Below, in pieces: positions 7,856-16,711 of a DNA stretch of 64,000 nucleotides. Positions within the stretch are counted from its first letter, which is position 1. Every line of letters starts with the position of its first letter. Under the pieces are notes generated by a model. The model searched no databases and was not told the DNA's origin. It saw nothing but the letters and a program-made list of their open reading frames with translations. Location of the stretch: contig CAYYFQ010000004.1 in NCBI GenBank assembly GCA_964471475.1, forward strand, positions 51,810-115,809. Direction: 5' to 3'. The position numbers were made by a program, and so were the translations under genes. The DNA is from JAJNBD01 sp964471475. Lineage in GTDB: Bacteria > Pseudomonadota > Gammaproteobacteria > CAISUE01.

Positions 7856-10287
7856 TAAATGTCCAGGTTTTCCGCAAGTAACGCATTTTCTTCGATGAAT
7901 AATTTGCGTGGTTCCACTTGGTCTCCCATTAACACAGTAAAAATAGAGTCAGCGGCAATCGCATCTTCTACGGTGACTTGTAGCAATGATCGTGTTTCCG
8001 GATTCATAGTGGTTTCCCATAATTGCTCGGGATTCATTTCACCTAAGCCTTTATAGCGCTGCATATTTAACCCTTTACGTGCTTCCTCAAATAAGAAGTC
8101 CACTAACTGATTAAATTGATCGGTTTTTAAAGATTTTTCGCCACGCTGAATTTCGCTTCGACTGCTTAATAATCCTTGTGTTTTTTGTGCGAAATTGGCA
8201 ATCAGCTGATAATCTGCAGAATTAAACCACTCTGGTGTGAAATGATAAGTGAAAGTTTCCCCATTGAGGATGTAAGCTAATCGGATCTGATAACTTTCTT
8301 GCTCTTCATTCCACGTTTGGCTTAGATCAAATTGTGAACCATGGCGATTGTAGCGTGTGAGTTGGTGTTGCCAGGCTCGAACAAACGCTTCCGTGGCTTT
8401 TTCATCTTTGAGTTCTGCATCAGTAAGTTTAATTTCAACTAAGCTTAAAGCGAGCAACGCATTTTCAGGATAACGGCGGGATAAGCGATGGATCACTTGT
8501 TGGACCGCCAAATAATTTTGAATCAAAGCCTCCAATCCAACACCATGGATGGGGGGGGCGCCTGATTCTGTCAATAAGGTAGCTCCGTCGAGTGCAATTT
8601 GTAAGAGCACTTGGTTTTTTTCAATTTCATCTTTTATATATTGTTCCAGTTTACCTTTTTTCAATTTATACAGAGGAGGTTGCGCAATATAGATGTAGCC
8701 TTGAGAGATAAGTGCTGGCATTTGGCGATAAAAAAAAGTTAACAAAAGTGTACGAATATGCGAACCGTCAACGTCGGCGTCAGTCATGATAATGATGCGA
8801 TGATAACGCGTTTTTTCTACGTTAAATTCTTCGCGTCCAATACCGCAACCTAAGGCGGTAATTAAAGTGCCGACTTCTTGAGAGCTTAACATTTTGTCAA
8901 AACGCGCTTTTTCAACATTTAAAATTTTACCGCGTAAGGGCAATATGGCTTGATTTTTGCGATTGCGACCTTGTTTCGCAGAGCCGCCTGCAGAGTCTCC
9001 TTCGACGATAAATATTTCTGAAAGTGCTGGATCACGTTCTTGACAATCTGCTAACTTGCCGGGAAGCCCAGCGATATCTAAAGCTCCTTTTCTGCGTGTC
9101 ATTTCACGAGCTTTTCGAGCCGCTTCCCTTGCGCGAGCGGCATCGAGCATCTTTGAAACAATGGCTTTGGCATCATTGGGGTTTTCAAGTAAAAAATTTT
9201 GGAAGTTATCACTCATTAGCATTTCAACCACAGCTTTTACTTCGGACGAAACGAGTTTGTCTTTGGTCTGCGAAGAAAATTTAGGGTCTGGAATTTTGAC
9301 AGAAACTACAGCAGTTAAGCCTTCGCGTGCGTCATCACCTGTAGTTTCAATTTTGAATTTTTTTAAATAGCCTTCTGCTTCAATATAATTATTAAGTGTA
9401 CGTGTTAATGCTGCTCTAAACCCAGCCAAGTGAGTTCCGCCATCTCGCTGAGGGATGTTGTTGGTAAAGCATAGAATGGATTCTTGAAAACCATCGTTCC
9501 ATTGCATAGCAACTTCTACGGTTACATTATCTTTGTCGCAGAGAAAATAAAAATGTTTGGGATGAATTAAGGTTTTGTTTTGATTGAGGTGTTCCACAAA
9601 AGCAGAGATACCCCCTTCATATTGAAAGACCTCCGTGCGGCCGTCTCGCTCATCAGTGAGTACAATGCGCACACCAGAGTTTAAGAAAGATAACTCCCGT
9701 AAACGCTTGCGTAAAATTTCATAGTGAAAATCGATATGCGTAAAAGTTTTATCGCTTGGTTTAAAGCGAATTTCGGTGCCACGTTTTTTTGTATCCCCAA
9801 TCATAGCCAAAGGTGCTTCAGGTTCCCCGTGATGGTAGATTTGATGGTAGATTTTATTGTCACGATAAATAGTTAAATCGAGTATTTCAGACAGCGCATT
9901 TACCACTGAAACGCCCACGCCGTGCAACCCCCCTGAAACTTTATAGGAGTTATTATCAAACTTACCGCCCGCATGAAGGATGGTCATGATGACTTCAGCG
10001 GCTGAGCGGCCTTCTTCAGGATGAATATCTACAGGAATTCCACGGCCATTATCACGTACAGTTACAGAATTATCGGTATGGACGATCACATCAATTTGTG
10101 TACAGTGTCCTGCTAAAGCTTCATCGATGGCGTTATCTACCACTTCAAACACCATGTGGTGCAAGCCTGTGCCATCGTCTGTATCTCCGATGTACATTCC
10201 AGGGCGTTTACGAACAGCATCTAGTCCTTTTAGAACTTTGATGGAAGAGGAATCATAATGTTCGGTAGTAGGTGCTGTATCGGTCAT
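7855..10287 (-). CDS. gyrB: DNA gyrase subunit B
   Basis: This is full-length GyrB (810 residues, close to the E. coli 804). The GHKL ATPase motifs are intact: EVVDNAIDEALAG, DNGRGIPV and GGLHGVGVSVVNALS. The TOPRIM domain shows EGDSAGGSAKQGRNRK and DADVDGSHI, and the C-terminal GyrA-interaction part shows QRYKGLGEMNPEQLWETTM. The region of about residues 545-735 is the gammaproteobacterial insertion. It is the first gene of a minus-strand block continuing into lptD, nrdR, surA and the SPOR gene, and it is divergent from tRNA-Ser and tolB. Confidence 0.97.
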   Translation of the reverse strand: MTDTAPTTEHYDSSSIKVLKGLDAVRKRPGMYIGDTDDGTGLHHMVFEVVDNAIDEALAGHCTQIDVIVHTDNSVTVRDNGRGIPVDIHPEEGRSAAEVIMTILHAGGKFDNNSYKVSGGLHGVGVSVVNALSEILDLTIYRDNKIYHQIYHHGEPEAPLAMIGDTKKRGTEIRFKPSDKTFTHIDFHYEILRKRLRELSFLNSGVRIVLTDERDGRTEVFQYEGGISAFVEHLNQNKTLIHPKHFYFLCDKDNVTVEVAMQWNDGFQESILCFTNNIPQRDGGTHLAGFRAALTRTLNNYIEAEGYLKKFKIETTGDDAREGLTAVVSVKIPDPKFSSQTKDKLVSSEVKAVVEMLMSDNFQNFLLENPNDAKAIVSKMLDAARAREAARKAREMTRRKGALDIAGLPGKLADCQERDPALSEIFIVEGDSAGGSAKQGRNRKNQAILPLRGKILNVEKARFDKMLSSQEVGTLITALGCGIGREEFNVEKTRYHRIIIMTDADVDGSHIRTLLLTFFYRQMPALISQGYIYIAQPPLYKLKKGKLEQYIKDEIEKNQVLLQIALDGATLLTESGAPPIHGVGLEALIQNYLAVQQVIHRLSRRYPENALLALSLVEIKLTDAELKDEKATEAFVRAWQHQLTRYNRHGSQFDLSQTWNEEQESYQIRLAYILNGETFTYHFTPEWFNSADYQLIANFAQKTQGLLSSRSEIQRGEKSLKTDQFNQLVDFLFEEARKGLNMQRYKGLGEMNPEQLWETTMNPETRSLLQVTVEDAIAADSIFTVLMGDQVEPRKLFIEENALLAENLDI

Positions 10288-10374
10288 AAGTAATGTCGAT
10301 TTAATAGGTAATTTAAAGCAGAAATTCTATCATATTTTTGGTACAATAGTGGTTTTTCCATTCTTTATTAAGTT

Positions 10375-10466
10375 GGAGAGGTACTCGAAGCGGTCATAAC
10401 GGCACCGACTCGAAATCGGTTGGGGGCGAAAGCTCCACGTGGGTTCGAATCCCACCCTCTCCGCCA
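10375..10466 (+). tRNA. tRNA-Ser(CGA), CCA encoded
   Basis: This folds as a class II tRNA. The acceptor stem GGAGAGG pairs with CCTCTCC, followed by discriminator G and an encoded CCA. The anticodon stem ACCGA/TCGGT encloses the loop CTCGAAA, giving anticodon CGA, which reads the serine codon UCG. The long variable arm (GGGGGC GAAA GCTCC) is typical of serine tRNAs, and the T-arm carries GTTCGAATC. It lies between gyrB (divergent) and tolB. Without the CCA, the mature gene ends at 10463. Confidence 0.97.
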
Positions 10467-10498
10467 TTATTTTGTTCTTGCGATTTTTCATCGAAGAC

Positions 10499-10527
10499 AT
10501 GACAAACAGATTTGAATTCGCTAGAAT
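10499..10527 (+). promoter_or_regulatory. Putative sigma-70 promoter for tolB-pal-cpoB-rfb
   Basis: ATGACA (10499-10504) and TAGAAT (10522-10527) each match the sigma-70 consensus at five of six positions and are separated by exactly 17 bases. The -10 box ends 28 bases before the tolB start. It is the best-spaced promoter I see in front of the plus-strand block. Confidence 0.55.
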
Positions 10528-10555
10528 GAGCACCATCTATTTTTGAAGTCGGCCT

Positions 10556-11851
10556 ATGAATATTTTCTTGCGTATTATTTTATTTTTCATGGTTTTTTGT
10601 ACCTCCATTACTTATGCTGACAATGGCGTCAATCTTATTTTGACAAAAGGAGCAGATAAAGCGATCCCTATCGCTGTAGTGCCTTTTAGTGGGCAAGTGG
10701 ATAATCCTTCTGCGAGCGATAACTTGACAGGTGTGATCAGTGCAGATTTATCGTTTAGTGGATTATTTAAGGTGCTTCCTTCTACTACTTATCCTGCGGC
10801 CCCTCATGACTCAGCGGGTGTTACTCAAACGCTATGGCGCAAAGCTGGTGTGGAAGATGTGGTAGTGGGGCAGGTACAAATGAATGGTGCGCATGCACAT
10901 GTAAGTTTTGCTTTGGTCGATGTAGTAAAAAGTGGTCAAGCGCAAGTATTAGTTAAGCAAACTTATGATATACCGGCCATTCAATTGCGGGCATTAGCTC
11001 ATCATATTGCCGATGTAATTTATTTCCAATTAACTGGAGTGAAAGGGATTTTTTCTACTCGTATTGCTTATGTGCAAAAAAATAAAACTTTTCCTCCTAC
11101 TTATGCTTTAGAAGTCGCGGATGCGGATGGTTTTAACCCAAGACCCATTTTAGTTTCTAATGAGCCTATCATGTCGCCTGCGTGGTCGCCGGATGGTAAA
11201 CGTATTGCGTACGTGAGTTTTGAAGGGAAGCGCGCGCAAATTTATATCGCTACGGTAGCGTCAGGTGAACGCCGAGTGGTGAGCGCAGCTCCAGGAATTA
11301 ATGGAGCGCCTGCTTGGTCCCCTGATGGTCGGCAATTGGCGCTTGTTTTATCTAAATCGGGAACGCCCAAAATTTATTTGCTCACCTTAGCGACGGGGCA
11401 GCTACAGCAATTAACTTCAGGTCCCTCTATTGATACGGAACCTGCTTTTGCACCAAATGGGCAATCTATTATTTTCACTTCGGATCGAGGCGGTAGCCCG
11501 CAAATTTATCGTCTAAATTTAGCGAATAAATCCATTGAGCGTTTAACTTTTACAGGTGATTATAATGCGCGAGCATCATTTTCTAAAGATGGCAAATTAA
11601 TCACCATGATTCAACGCAAAAATGGCCAGTATAATATTGCTATTCAAAATTTAAATTCGAGTGTGGTATTACAATTGACCAATTCAGGTCGTGATGATTC
11701 CCCCACCTTAGCGCCTAATGGTATGATGGTGCTTTATGGTAATGAATATGGTGAGTTAGGTCTGGTGACTACCGATGGTCGTGTAAAATTACGTGTGCCT
11801 GGGAAAAATGGGTTAGTACAAGACCCTGCGTGGTCGCCATTTTTGAATTAA
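10556..11851 (+). CDS. tolB: Tol-Pal system periplasmic beta-propeller TolB
   Basis: This 431-residue protein has a signal peptide ending at about ITYA, the TolB N-terminal domain (KAIPIAVVPF), and repeated propeller blades with the WSPDGKRIAYVS signature (MSPAWSPDGK, APAWSPDGRQ, EPAFAPNGQS, QDPAWSPF). TolB links Pal to the inner-membrane TolQRA complex during envelope constriction. pal and cpoB follow immediately; tolQ, tolR and tolA are not upstream, so the locus is split relative to the usual tolQRAB-pal order. The size is as expected. Confidence 0.96.
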   Translation: MNIFLRIILFFMVFCTSITYADNGVNLILTKGADKAIPIAVVPFSGQVDNPSASDNLTGVISADLSFSGLFKVLPSTTYPAAPHDSAGVTQTLWRKAGVEDVVVGQVQMNGAHAHVSFALVDVVKSGQAQVLVKQTYDIPAIQLRALAHHIADVIYFQLTGVKGIFSTRIAYVQKNKTFPPTYALEVADADGFNPRPILVSNEPIMSPAWSPDGKRIAYVSFEGKRAQIYIATVASGERRVVSAAPGINGAPAWSPDGRQLALVLSKSGTPKIYLLTLATGQLQQLTSGPSIDTEPAFAPNGQSIIFTSDRGGSPQIYRLNLANKSIERLTFTGDYNARASFSKDGKLITMIQRKNGQYNIAIQNLNSSVVLQLTNSGRDDSPTLAPNGMMVLYGNEYGELGLVTTDGRVKLRVPGKNGLVQDPAWSPFLN

Positions 11852-11873
11852 TTAAAATGTAAGGATTGTATCT

Positions 11874-12434
11874 ATGAAATCGTTGATCAAAATTTTAAGT
11901 GTTAGTGGATTAATTACCGTGGTGACTGCTTGTTCCACGACTACCGGATCAGGAGCTCCCGTTGAAAATTGGGATGGCGGAGCAGTGAATGGTACAAAAG
12001 TATCGGCCTTGGGCGATAACGGGGCTTTTGGCTCCAGTGATAGCAAATATGGTTCAGGAAATACAGGCGGTTCGGTTGCCGGAGGCAGTAGTATGACGGT
12101 AGGCGAGCAAACTTATTATTTCGACTTTAATAAAAGTGATGTTCATGAGGCGGATAAAGCGTCGATCAAAGTACAAGCCGATTATTTAATAAAAAATTCC
12201 AATGCAAAATTATTGCTTGAAGGTTATACCGATCCTCGTGGTAGTCGGGAATACAATATTGCTTTAGGCGAGCACCGTGCCAATGCAGTGGCTGATGTGT
12301 TGAAGTCAGATGGAGTCAGTGCAGAGCAAGTGCGTACGGTCAGTTATGGTGCTGAAAAATTAGCTTCTCAAGGACATACAGATGCTGATTATGCCTTAGA
12401 TCGCCGGGTACACTTATTATATGTTGAAAAATAA
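11874..12434 (+). CDS. pal: Peptidoglycan-associated lipoprotein Pal
   Basis: This 186-residue lipoprotein has a signal peptide ending in the lipobox VTAC, with the lipid-bearing cysteine near residue 20. A glycine/serine-rich linker precedes a C-terminal OmpA-like peptidoglycan-binding domain (about 75-185) with YYFDFNKSDV, LEGYTDPRGSREYN and the arginine-bearing DRRVHLLY. Pal anchors the outer membrane to peptidoglycan and binds TolB, encoded 22 bases upstream. The linker is somewhat longer than in E. coli Pal. Confidence 0.95.
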   Translation: MKSLIKILSVSGLITVVTACSTTTGSGAPVENWDGGAVNGTKVSALGDNGAFGSSDSKYGSGNTGGSVAGGSSMTVGEQTYYFDFNKSDVHEADKASIKVQADYLIKNSNAKLLLEGYTDPRGSREYNIALGEHRANAVADVLKSDGVSAEQVRTVSYGAEKLASQGHTDADYALDRRVHLLYVEK

Positions 12435-12448
12435 GAGACATCGCGTAA

Positions 12449-13306
12449 ATGGATAAAAAAAGTTATTGGTGGCTTTCCATCCTTCTTAGCTTAAGCGGCA
12501 TCGCATTTGCCGATAACAACGATCTGGTAAATTCTGATCAAATCTATGGAGCATCATCGACAACTAGTGCGCAGGGCGATAGTCGTTTTACACCACGTAC
12601 GGATTTGTCCACTGACCAGCGATTAGTAGTTTTAGAGCGTCAGATGGATAATATTAATCGCAAAATGCAAGCTGCTCCATGGAAAGATTTGCAAACACAA
12701 CTGACCGATTTGCAAGGTCGCGTAGATACGCTTGAGCACGATTTGCACGCGTTGCAAGATCAAGTCAAACAACAGTACCAAGATATCGATAAGCGTTTGC
12801 AAGATATGAGTGCTAAACCGGTTCGCATGGCAGCAAGCTCAGGTGCGAATGCACCCCTTGATGCTTCTAGTAAACTTGAGAAAAACGAAAATGAGTTAGC
12901 CGATCCCGATCAAGCTTCCTCTAAAGATAGTGCGGCTGAGCAATCTTTGTATCAGAAAGCTTTTAATCTATTAAAGAAAAAAGATTACGTTCGTGCGATA
13001 CCAGCTTTTGAAAATTTCTTAAGCAAATATCCACGTGGCGGCTTTTCTCCCAACGCGCATTTTTGGTTAGCAGAAATTTATTTAATGCAAAATCAAACGG
13101 ATGATGCGATCTCTGAGTATATGATTGTTGTCAAAAGTTTCCCAACAAGCGACAAGGTGCAAATGGCTCAATTAAAATTAGGTTTTGCTTATCGTGATCG
13201 AGGTAAAAAAGCATTAAGTCGTGCACAATTTAAAAAAGTTATTAAATTGTATCCGAATACTCAAGCAGCCAAAATTGCAAGCAAACAGCTGGCTTCAGTG
13301 AGTTAG
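12449..13306 (+). CDS. cpoB: Cell division coordinator CpoB (YbgF)
   Basis: This 285-residue periplasmic protein has a signal peptide ending near IAFA, a coiled-coil trimerisation segment (about residues 60-125, heptads rich in L/Q/D), a low-complexity linker and a C-terminal TPR domain (about 165-280; it includes YQKAFNLLKKKDYVRAI and FWLAEIYLMQNQTDDAI). CpoB coordinates peptidoglycan synthesis with outer-membrane constriction through TolA. It completes the tolB-pal-cpoB set. Its stop is only three bases before rfbA, which ties the rhamnose genes to the Tol-Pal transcript. Confidence 0.93.
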   Translation: MDKKSYWWLSILLSLSGIAFADNNDLVNSDQIYGASSTTSAQGDSRFTPRTDLSTDQRLVVLERQMDNINRKMQAAPWKDLQTQLTDLQGRVDTLEHDLHALQDQVKQQYQDIDKRLQDMSAKPVRMAASSGANAPLDASSKLEKNENELADPDQASSKDSAAEQSLYQKAFNLLKKKDYVRAIPAFENFLSKYPRGGFSPNAHFWLAEIYLMQNQTDDAISEYMIVVKSFPTSDKVQMAQLKLGFAYRDRGKKALSRAQFKKVIKLYPNTQAAKIASKQLASVS

Positions 13307-13309
13307 CAT

Positions 13310-14176
13310 ATGAAAGGAATTATTTTAGCAGGTGGTTCAGGAACACGCTTATATCCTAATACTTTATCTGTGAGCAAACAGCTAATCCCCGTGTATGATA
13401 AGCCGATGGTTTATTATCCTTTGTCGGTCCTGATGTTGGCTGGTATTCGAGATATTTTAATTCTTACGACGCCTTCTGATCAATTAAGTTTTCAAAAATT
13501 ATTAGGAAATGGACAACAGTGGGGCTTAACATTTAGTTATTTAACACAACCAAAGCCAGAGGGGATTGCTCAAGCTTTTTTGATCGCCGAAGATTTTATT
13601 GCCAATGAATCGGTTTGTTTAATTTTAGGAGATAATATTTTTTATTCAGAGCACTTAAGTCATTTGCTAGAAAAACCAACCCAAATGGAAAGAGGCGCTC
13701 ATGTTTTTGGTTATCATGTGCAACACCCAGAAGCTTATGGGGTGGCACAGTTTGATGATCAACAAAAGCTTGTTGATATTGTTGAAAAACCGACGAAAGC
13801 GCCGTCGCCTTGGGCTATTACCGGTTTATATTTTTATGATAAATATGTTGTAGAGTATACCAAAAATTTAAATCCCTCTGCGCGTGGGGAATTAGAAATC
13901 ACCGATTTAAGCCGAGAATATTTAAAGCGAGGGGAGCTCACTTTAAATTTTTTACCGCGCGGATCCGCATGGTTAGATACGGGTACCTTTGATGGGATGT
14001 TAGATGCCGCTAACTATGTGCAAGTGATCGAAAAGCGGCAAGATTTAAAAATTGCTTGCCCCGAAGAAATTGCTTGGCGCAAAGGATGGATTAATGACCA
14101 ACAATTATTACTACTTGCTAAACCACTAAAAAAAAGCGGGTATGGCGCCTATTTAGAAAAACTGTTGAGGGTATAA
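13310..14176 (+). CDS. rfbA: Glucose-1-phosphate thymidylyltransferase RfbA
   Basis: This 288-residue enzyme makes dTDP-glucose from dTTP and glucose-1-phosphate, the first step of dTDP-L-rhamnose synthesis. The nucleotide-binding signature GGSGTRLYP is at residues 8-16, followed by VSKQLIPVYDKPM and later GDNIFY and the WAITGLYFYD region. It is the first of four contiguous genes (rfbA-C-D-B) that together complete the pathway. The ATG follows cpoB by three bases, so the two are probably translationally linked. Confidence 0.96.
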   Translation: MKGIILAGGSGTRLYPNTLSVSKQLIPVYDKPMVYYPLSVLMLAGIRDILILTTPSDQLSFQKLLGNGQQWGLTFSYLTQPKPEGIAQAFLIAEDFIANESVCLILGDNIFYSEHLSHLLEKPTQMERGAHVFGYHVQHPEAYGVAQFDDQQKLVDIVEKPTKAPSPWAITGLYFYDKYVVEYTKNLNPSARGELEITDLSREYLKRGELTLNFLPRGSAWLDTGTFDGMLDAANYVQVIEKRQDLKIACPEEIAWRKGWINDQQLLLLAKPLKKSGYGAYLEKLLRV

Positions 14177-14728
14177 ATGCAAGTTATTGAGACCGCGTTA
14201 GCTGGATTAAAATGTATCAAGCCTGATCGATTTGGAGATGTACGAGGGTTTTTTCTTGAAGGTTATTCCCATGAGCGTTATGCTAAAGAAGTGGGGATGA
14301 CAAAACCGGTTGCTCAAATTAATTTTTCTCGCTCAACGCAAGGTGTGTTGCGTGGCTTACATTACCAGCTTGAGCAACCACAAGCTAAATTAATTACTGT
14401 TTTAAAAGGGCGTGTATTGGATGTGGCAGTGGATATTCGTAAACATTCTAAAACTTTTGGGCAGTGGGTAAGTTTTGAGCTCAGTGAAGAAAATGGTTTG
14501 CAGCTCTATATACCAGAAGGTTTTGCGCATGGGTTTTTAGTATTGTCTAATGAAGCGGATTTCTTTTATGCGTGCACAGACTATTATGCGCCGAAGTTCG
14601 AAAAAGGAATTCACTGGGCGGACCCGACACTTGCCATTTCATGGGGGATTGTGGATCCCACGCTTTCCCCTAAAGACAAGTGTTATCCCAATTTATCTCA
14701 AATATTAAAAAAAGATTTGCCGCAGTAA
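14177..14728 (+). CDS. rfbC: dTDP-4-dehydrorhamnose 3,5-epimerase RfbC
   Basis: This 183-residue cupin-fold epimerase carries the family signatures FGDVRGFFLEGY, LRGLHYQLEQPQAKL (with the catalytic histidine), GRVLDVAVDIRK and YIPEGFAHGFLVLS. It converts dTDP-4-keto-6-deoxyglucose to dTDP-4-keto-rhamnose. Its ATG directly abuts the rfbA stop with no spacer, indicating translational coupling. Confidence 0.96.
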   Translation: MQVIETALAGLKCIKPDRFGDVRGFFLEGYSHERYAKEVGMTKPVAQINFSRSTQGVLRGLHYQLEQPQAKLITVLKGRVLDVAVDIRKHSKTFGQWVSFELSEENGLQLYIPEGFAHGFLVLSNEADFFYACTDYYAPKFEKGIHWADPTLAISWGIVDPTLSPKDKCYPNLSQILKKDLPQ

Positions 14729-14751
14729 TGAGTATATAAGGAATGCAAAAA

Positions 14752-15651
14752 ATGCCAGAAGGTTTCAAAAAAATTTTACTATTTGGTGCAAGTGGTCAAG
14801 TAGGACAAGCAATTTTGCATGAAGCGCATCTCTATCCTGTTCAATTAATTCCTTTAACACATCAAGAGGCGGATATCACTGATCCTCATAGCATTAGCGA
14901 AATTTTTGCTCGAGAAAAGCCCTATGCTATTATTAATGCGGCTGCTTACACTTCGGTGGATAATGCAGAATCTCATCCGGCTGAAGTATGTCGTGTGAAC
15001 ATAGAAGGCCCGGCTATTTTAGCGAAATATTGCAAGGCATATGACTGTATATTACTTCATTTTTCTACGGACTACGTATTTGACGGCAATAATGCTGGCG
15101 CTTATGTGGAAACTGATTTGCCTGCGCCTCTCAATGTGTATGGAGAGTCTAAGTTTTATGGCGAGCAAGCCATTGAATCTATTTGGCATAAACATTTTAT
15201 TTTACGCGTTAGTTGGGTGTTTAGTGCCTATGGCAATAATTTTGTTAAAACTATTTTGCGATTGGCTTCTACGCACGATGTATTGAATGTCGTGAATGAT
15301 CAACACGGTTGTCCTACTGCTGGGGCCAGCATTGCGGCTGTTGTCATGCGAATTTTAATGCGCGCTTCTTTTAAGCCAGAAGAATATGGCATTTATCATT
15401 ATTGCGATGCAGGTGCGACCACATGGCTTCATTTTGCGGAACAAATTATTGCGGCGTATTCGAAAAAATTAATGCTTAAAACTATTCATCCGATTTCGAC
15501 GCACGAATATTCTGCTATTGCCAAGCGTCCTTTAAATTCCGTATTAAACTGTCATAAAATAGAACGTATTTTTAATATCCAGCGTTTTTCTTGGGCTTCT
15601 CAACTTGAACGCGTCATAAAAGAGTTATCTTCTCATGATTTATTATCCTAA
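14752..15651 (+). CDS. rfbD: dTDP-4-dehydrorhamnose reductase RfbD
   Basis: This short-chain dehydrogenase of about 299 residues performs the last step of dTDP-L-rhamnose synthesis. The NAD(P)-binding loop is FGASGQVGQAIL near residues 11-22, followed by NAAAYTSVDNAE, HFSTDYVFDG and the catalytic YGESKFYGE. The start chosen is the second ATG, eight bases after AAGGA; the ATG three codons earlier leaves no room for a binding site. Its 3' end overlaps rfbB by 17 bases. Confidence 0.95.
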   Translation: MPEGFKKILLFGASGQVGQAILHEAHLYPVQLIPLTHQEADITDPHSISEIFAREKPYAIINAAAYTSVDNAESHPAEVCRVNIEGPAILAKYCKAYDCILLHFSTDYVFDGNNAGAYVETDLPAPLNVYGESKFYGEQAIESIWHKHFILRVSWVFSAYGNNFVKTILRLASTHDVLNVVNDQHGCPTAGASIAAVVMRILMRASFKPEEYGIYHYCDAGATTWLHFAEQIIAAYSKKLMLKTIHPISTHEYSAIAKRPLNSVLNCHKIERIFNIQRFSWASQLERVIKELSSHDLLS

Positions 15652-16711
15652 ACGTTTTTTAATTACAGGAGGCTGTGGTTTTATCGGGAGTAATTTTATT
15701 CATTATTTGGCAAAAAATTCTCCGGATGCTATTGTGATTAACCTCGATAAATTAGGTTACGGTGCAGACTTAAAGAATTTGAAAGACCTCCCATCAATTT
15801 TTAATTACACTTTTGTACAAGGGGATATTACAGACAAAAATTTAGTGCATGAGTTATTAACAACACATGAGATTGATACCATTGTTCATTTTGCTGCAGA
15901 AAGTCATGTGGATCGCTCGATTACGGATCCTGCAAGTTTTTTACACAGCAATGTAGTGGGGACTTATGTGATGCTTGAAGCAGCACGTGAAGTGTGGCAA
16001 AAAAAACATCAATGTGATGCTTCGCAATGTTTGTTTTATCATATTTCTACGGATGAAGTATTTGGTAGTTTATCGCTAAGCGATCCTGCTTTTACGGAAG
16101 CTACGCCTTATGCTCCTAACTCTCCTTATTCTGCTACCAAAGCAGGCTCTGATCATTTGGTGCGTGCTTATTATCACACATTTAATTTACCCATGGTGAT
16201 GAGTAATTGCTCAAATAATTATGGTCCAAGACAATATCAAGAAAAATTTATTCCTACGATTATTCGTAGTTGTTTAAACAATCAGAGAATCCCAGTTTAT
16301 GGTGATGGGAGTAATATTCGGGATTGGTTATTTGTAGAAGATCATTGTCGAGCAATTGATTTAATCATCCAAAAAGGAGTGCGAGGAGAAACCTATAATG
16401 TGGGTGGAAATAGTGAAAAAAATAATTTACAAGTAGTGGAGGCGCTTTGTACTTTGCTGGATCAAAAATATCCTCGCAAAGAAGGAAGCTATCAAGCGCT
16501 CGTAGAATTTGTAAAAGATCGTGCAGGACACGATTGGCGCTATGCCATTAATGCGGAAAAATTAATGCGCCTTGACTGGATGCCGCAAGAAAATTTTTCA
16601 AGTGGCTTAGAAAAAACAGTAGATTGGTATCTTCAAACTTTATTGTTACCCTTTACCCATGCCCAGGAGGGGAAAAATCTGGAGGTGAAGGAAGATGCGG
16701 CCCTTGGGTAA
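15635..16711 (+). CDS. rfbB: dTDP-glucose 4,6-dehydratase RfbB
   Basis: This 358-residue extended short-chain dehydrogenase shows GGCGFIGSNFIHYL at the N-terminus, HFAAESHVDRSI, STDEVFGSL and the catalytic YSATKAGSDH, then SNNYGPRQYQEKFIP. It converts dTDP-glucose to dTDP-4-keto-6-deoxyglucose. The last 19 codons (from about HAQEGKNLE) lie in a 59-base tail-to-tail overlap with the opposite-strand orphan gene, and these residues do not look like the normal RfbB C-terminus. Confidence 0.95.
   Translation: MIYYPKRFLITGGCGFIGSNFIHYLAKNSPDAIVINLDKLGYGADLKNLKDLPSIFNYTFVQGDITDKNLVHELLTTHEIDTIVHFAAESHVDRSITDPASFLHSNVVGTYVMLEAAREVWQKKHQCDASQCLFYHISTDEVFGSLSLSDPAFTEATPYAPNSPYSATKAGSDHLVRAYYHTFNLPMVMSNCSNNYGPRQYQEKFIPTIIRSCLNNQRIPVYGDGSNIRDWLFVEDHCRAIDLIIQKGVRGETYNVGGNSEKNNLQVVEALCTLLDQKYPRKEGSYQALVEFVKDRAGHDWRYAINAEKLMRLDWMPQENFSSGLEKTVDWYLQTLLLPFTHAQEGKNLEVKEDAALG

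Noticed and set aside
9024..9370. Two overlapping frames opposite gyrB
   Set aside because: Antisense shadows of a highly conserved coding region.
10330..10536. Minus-strand reading frame of 68 residues (contains AERVGFEPTWSFRP)
   Set aside because: It is the complement of tRNA-Ser; this sequence is a well-known false protein.
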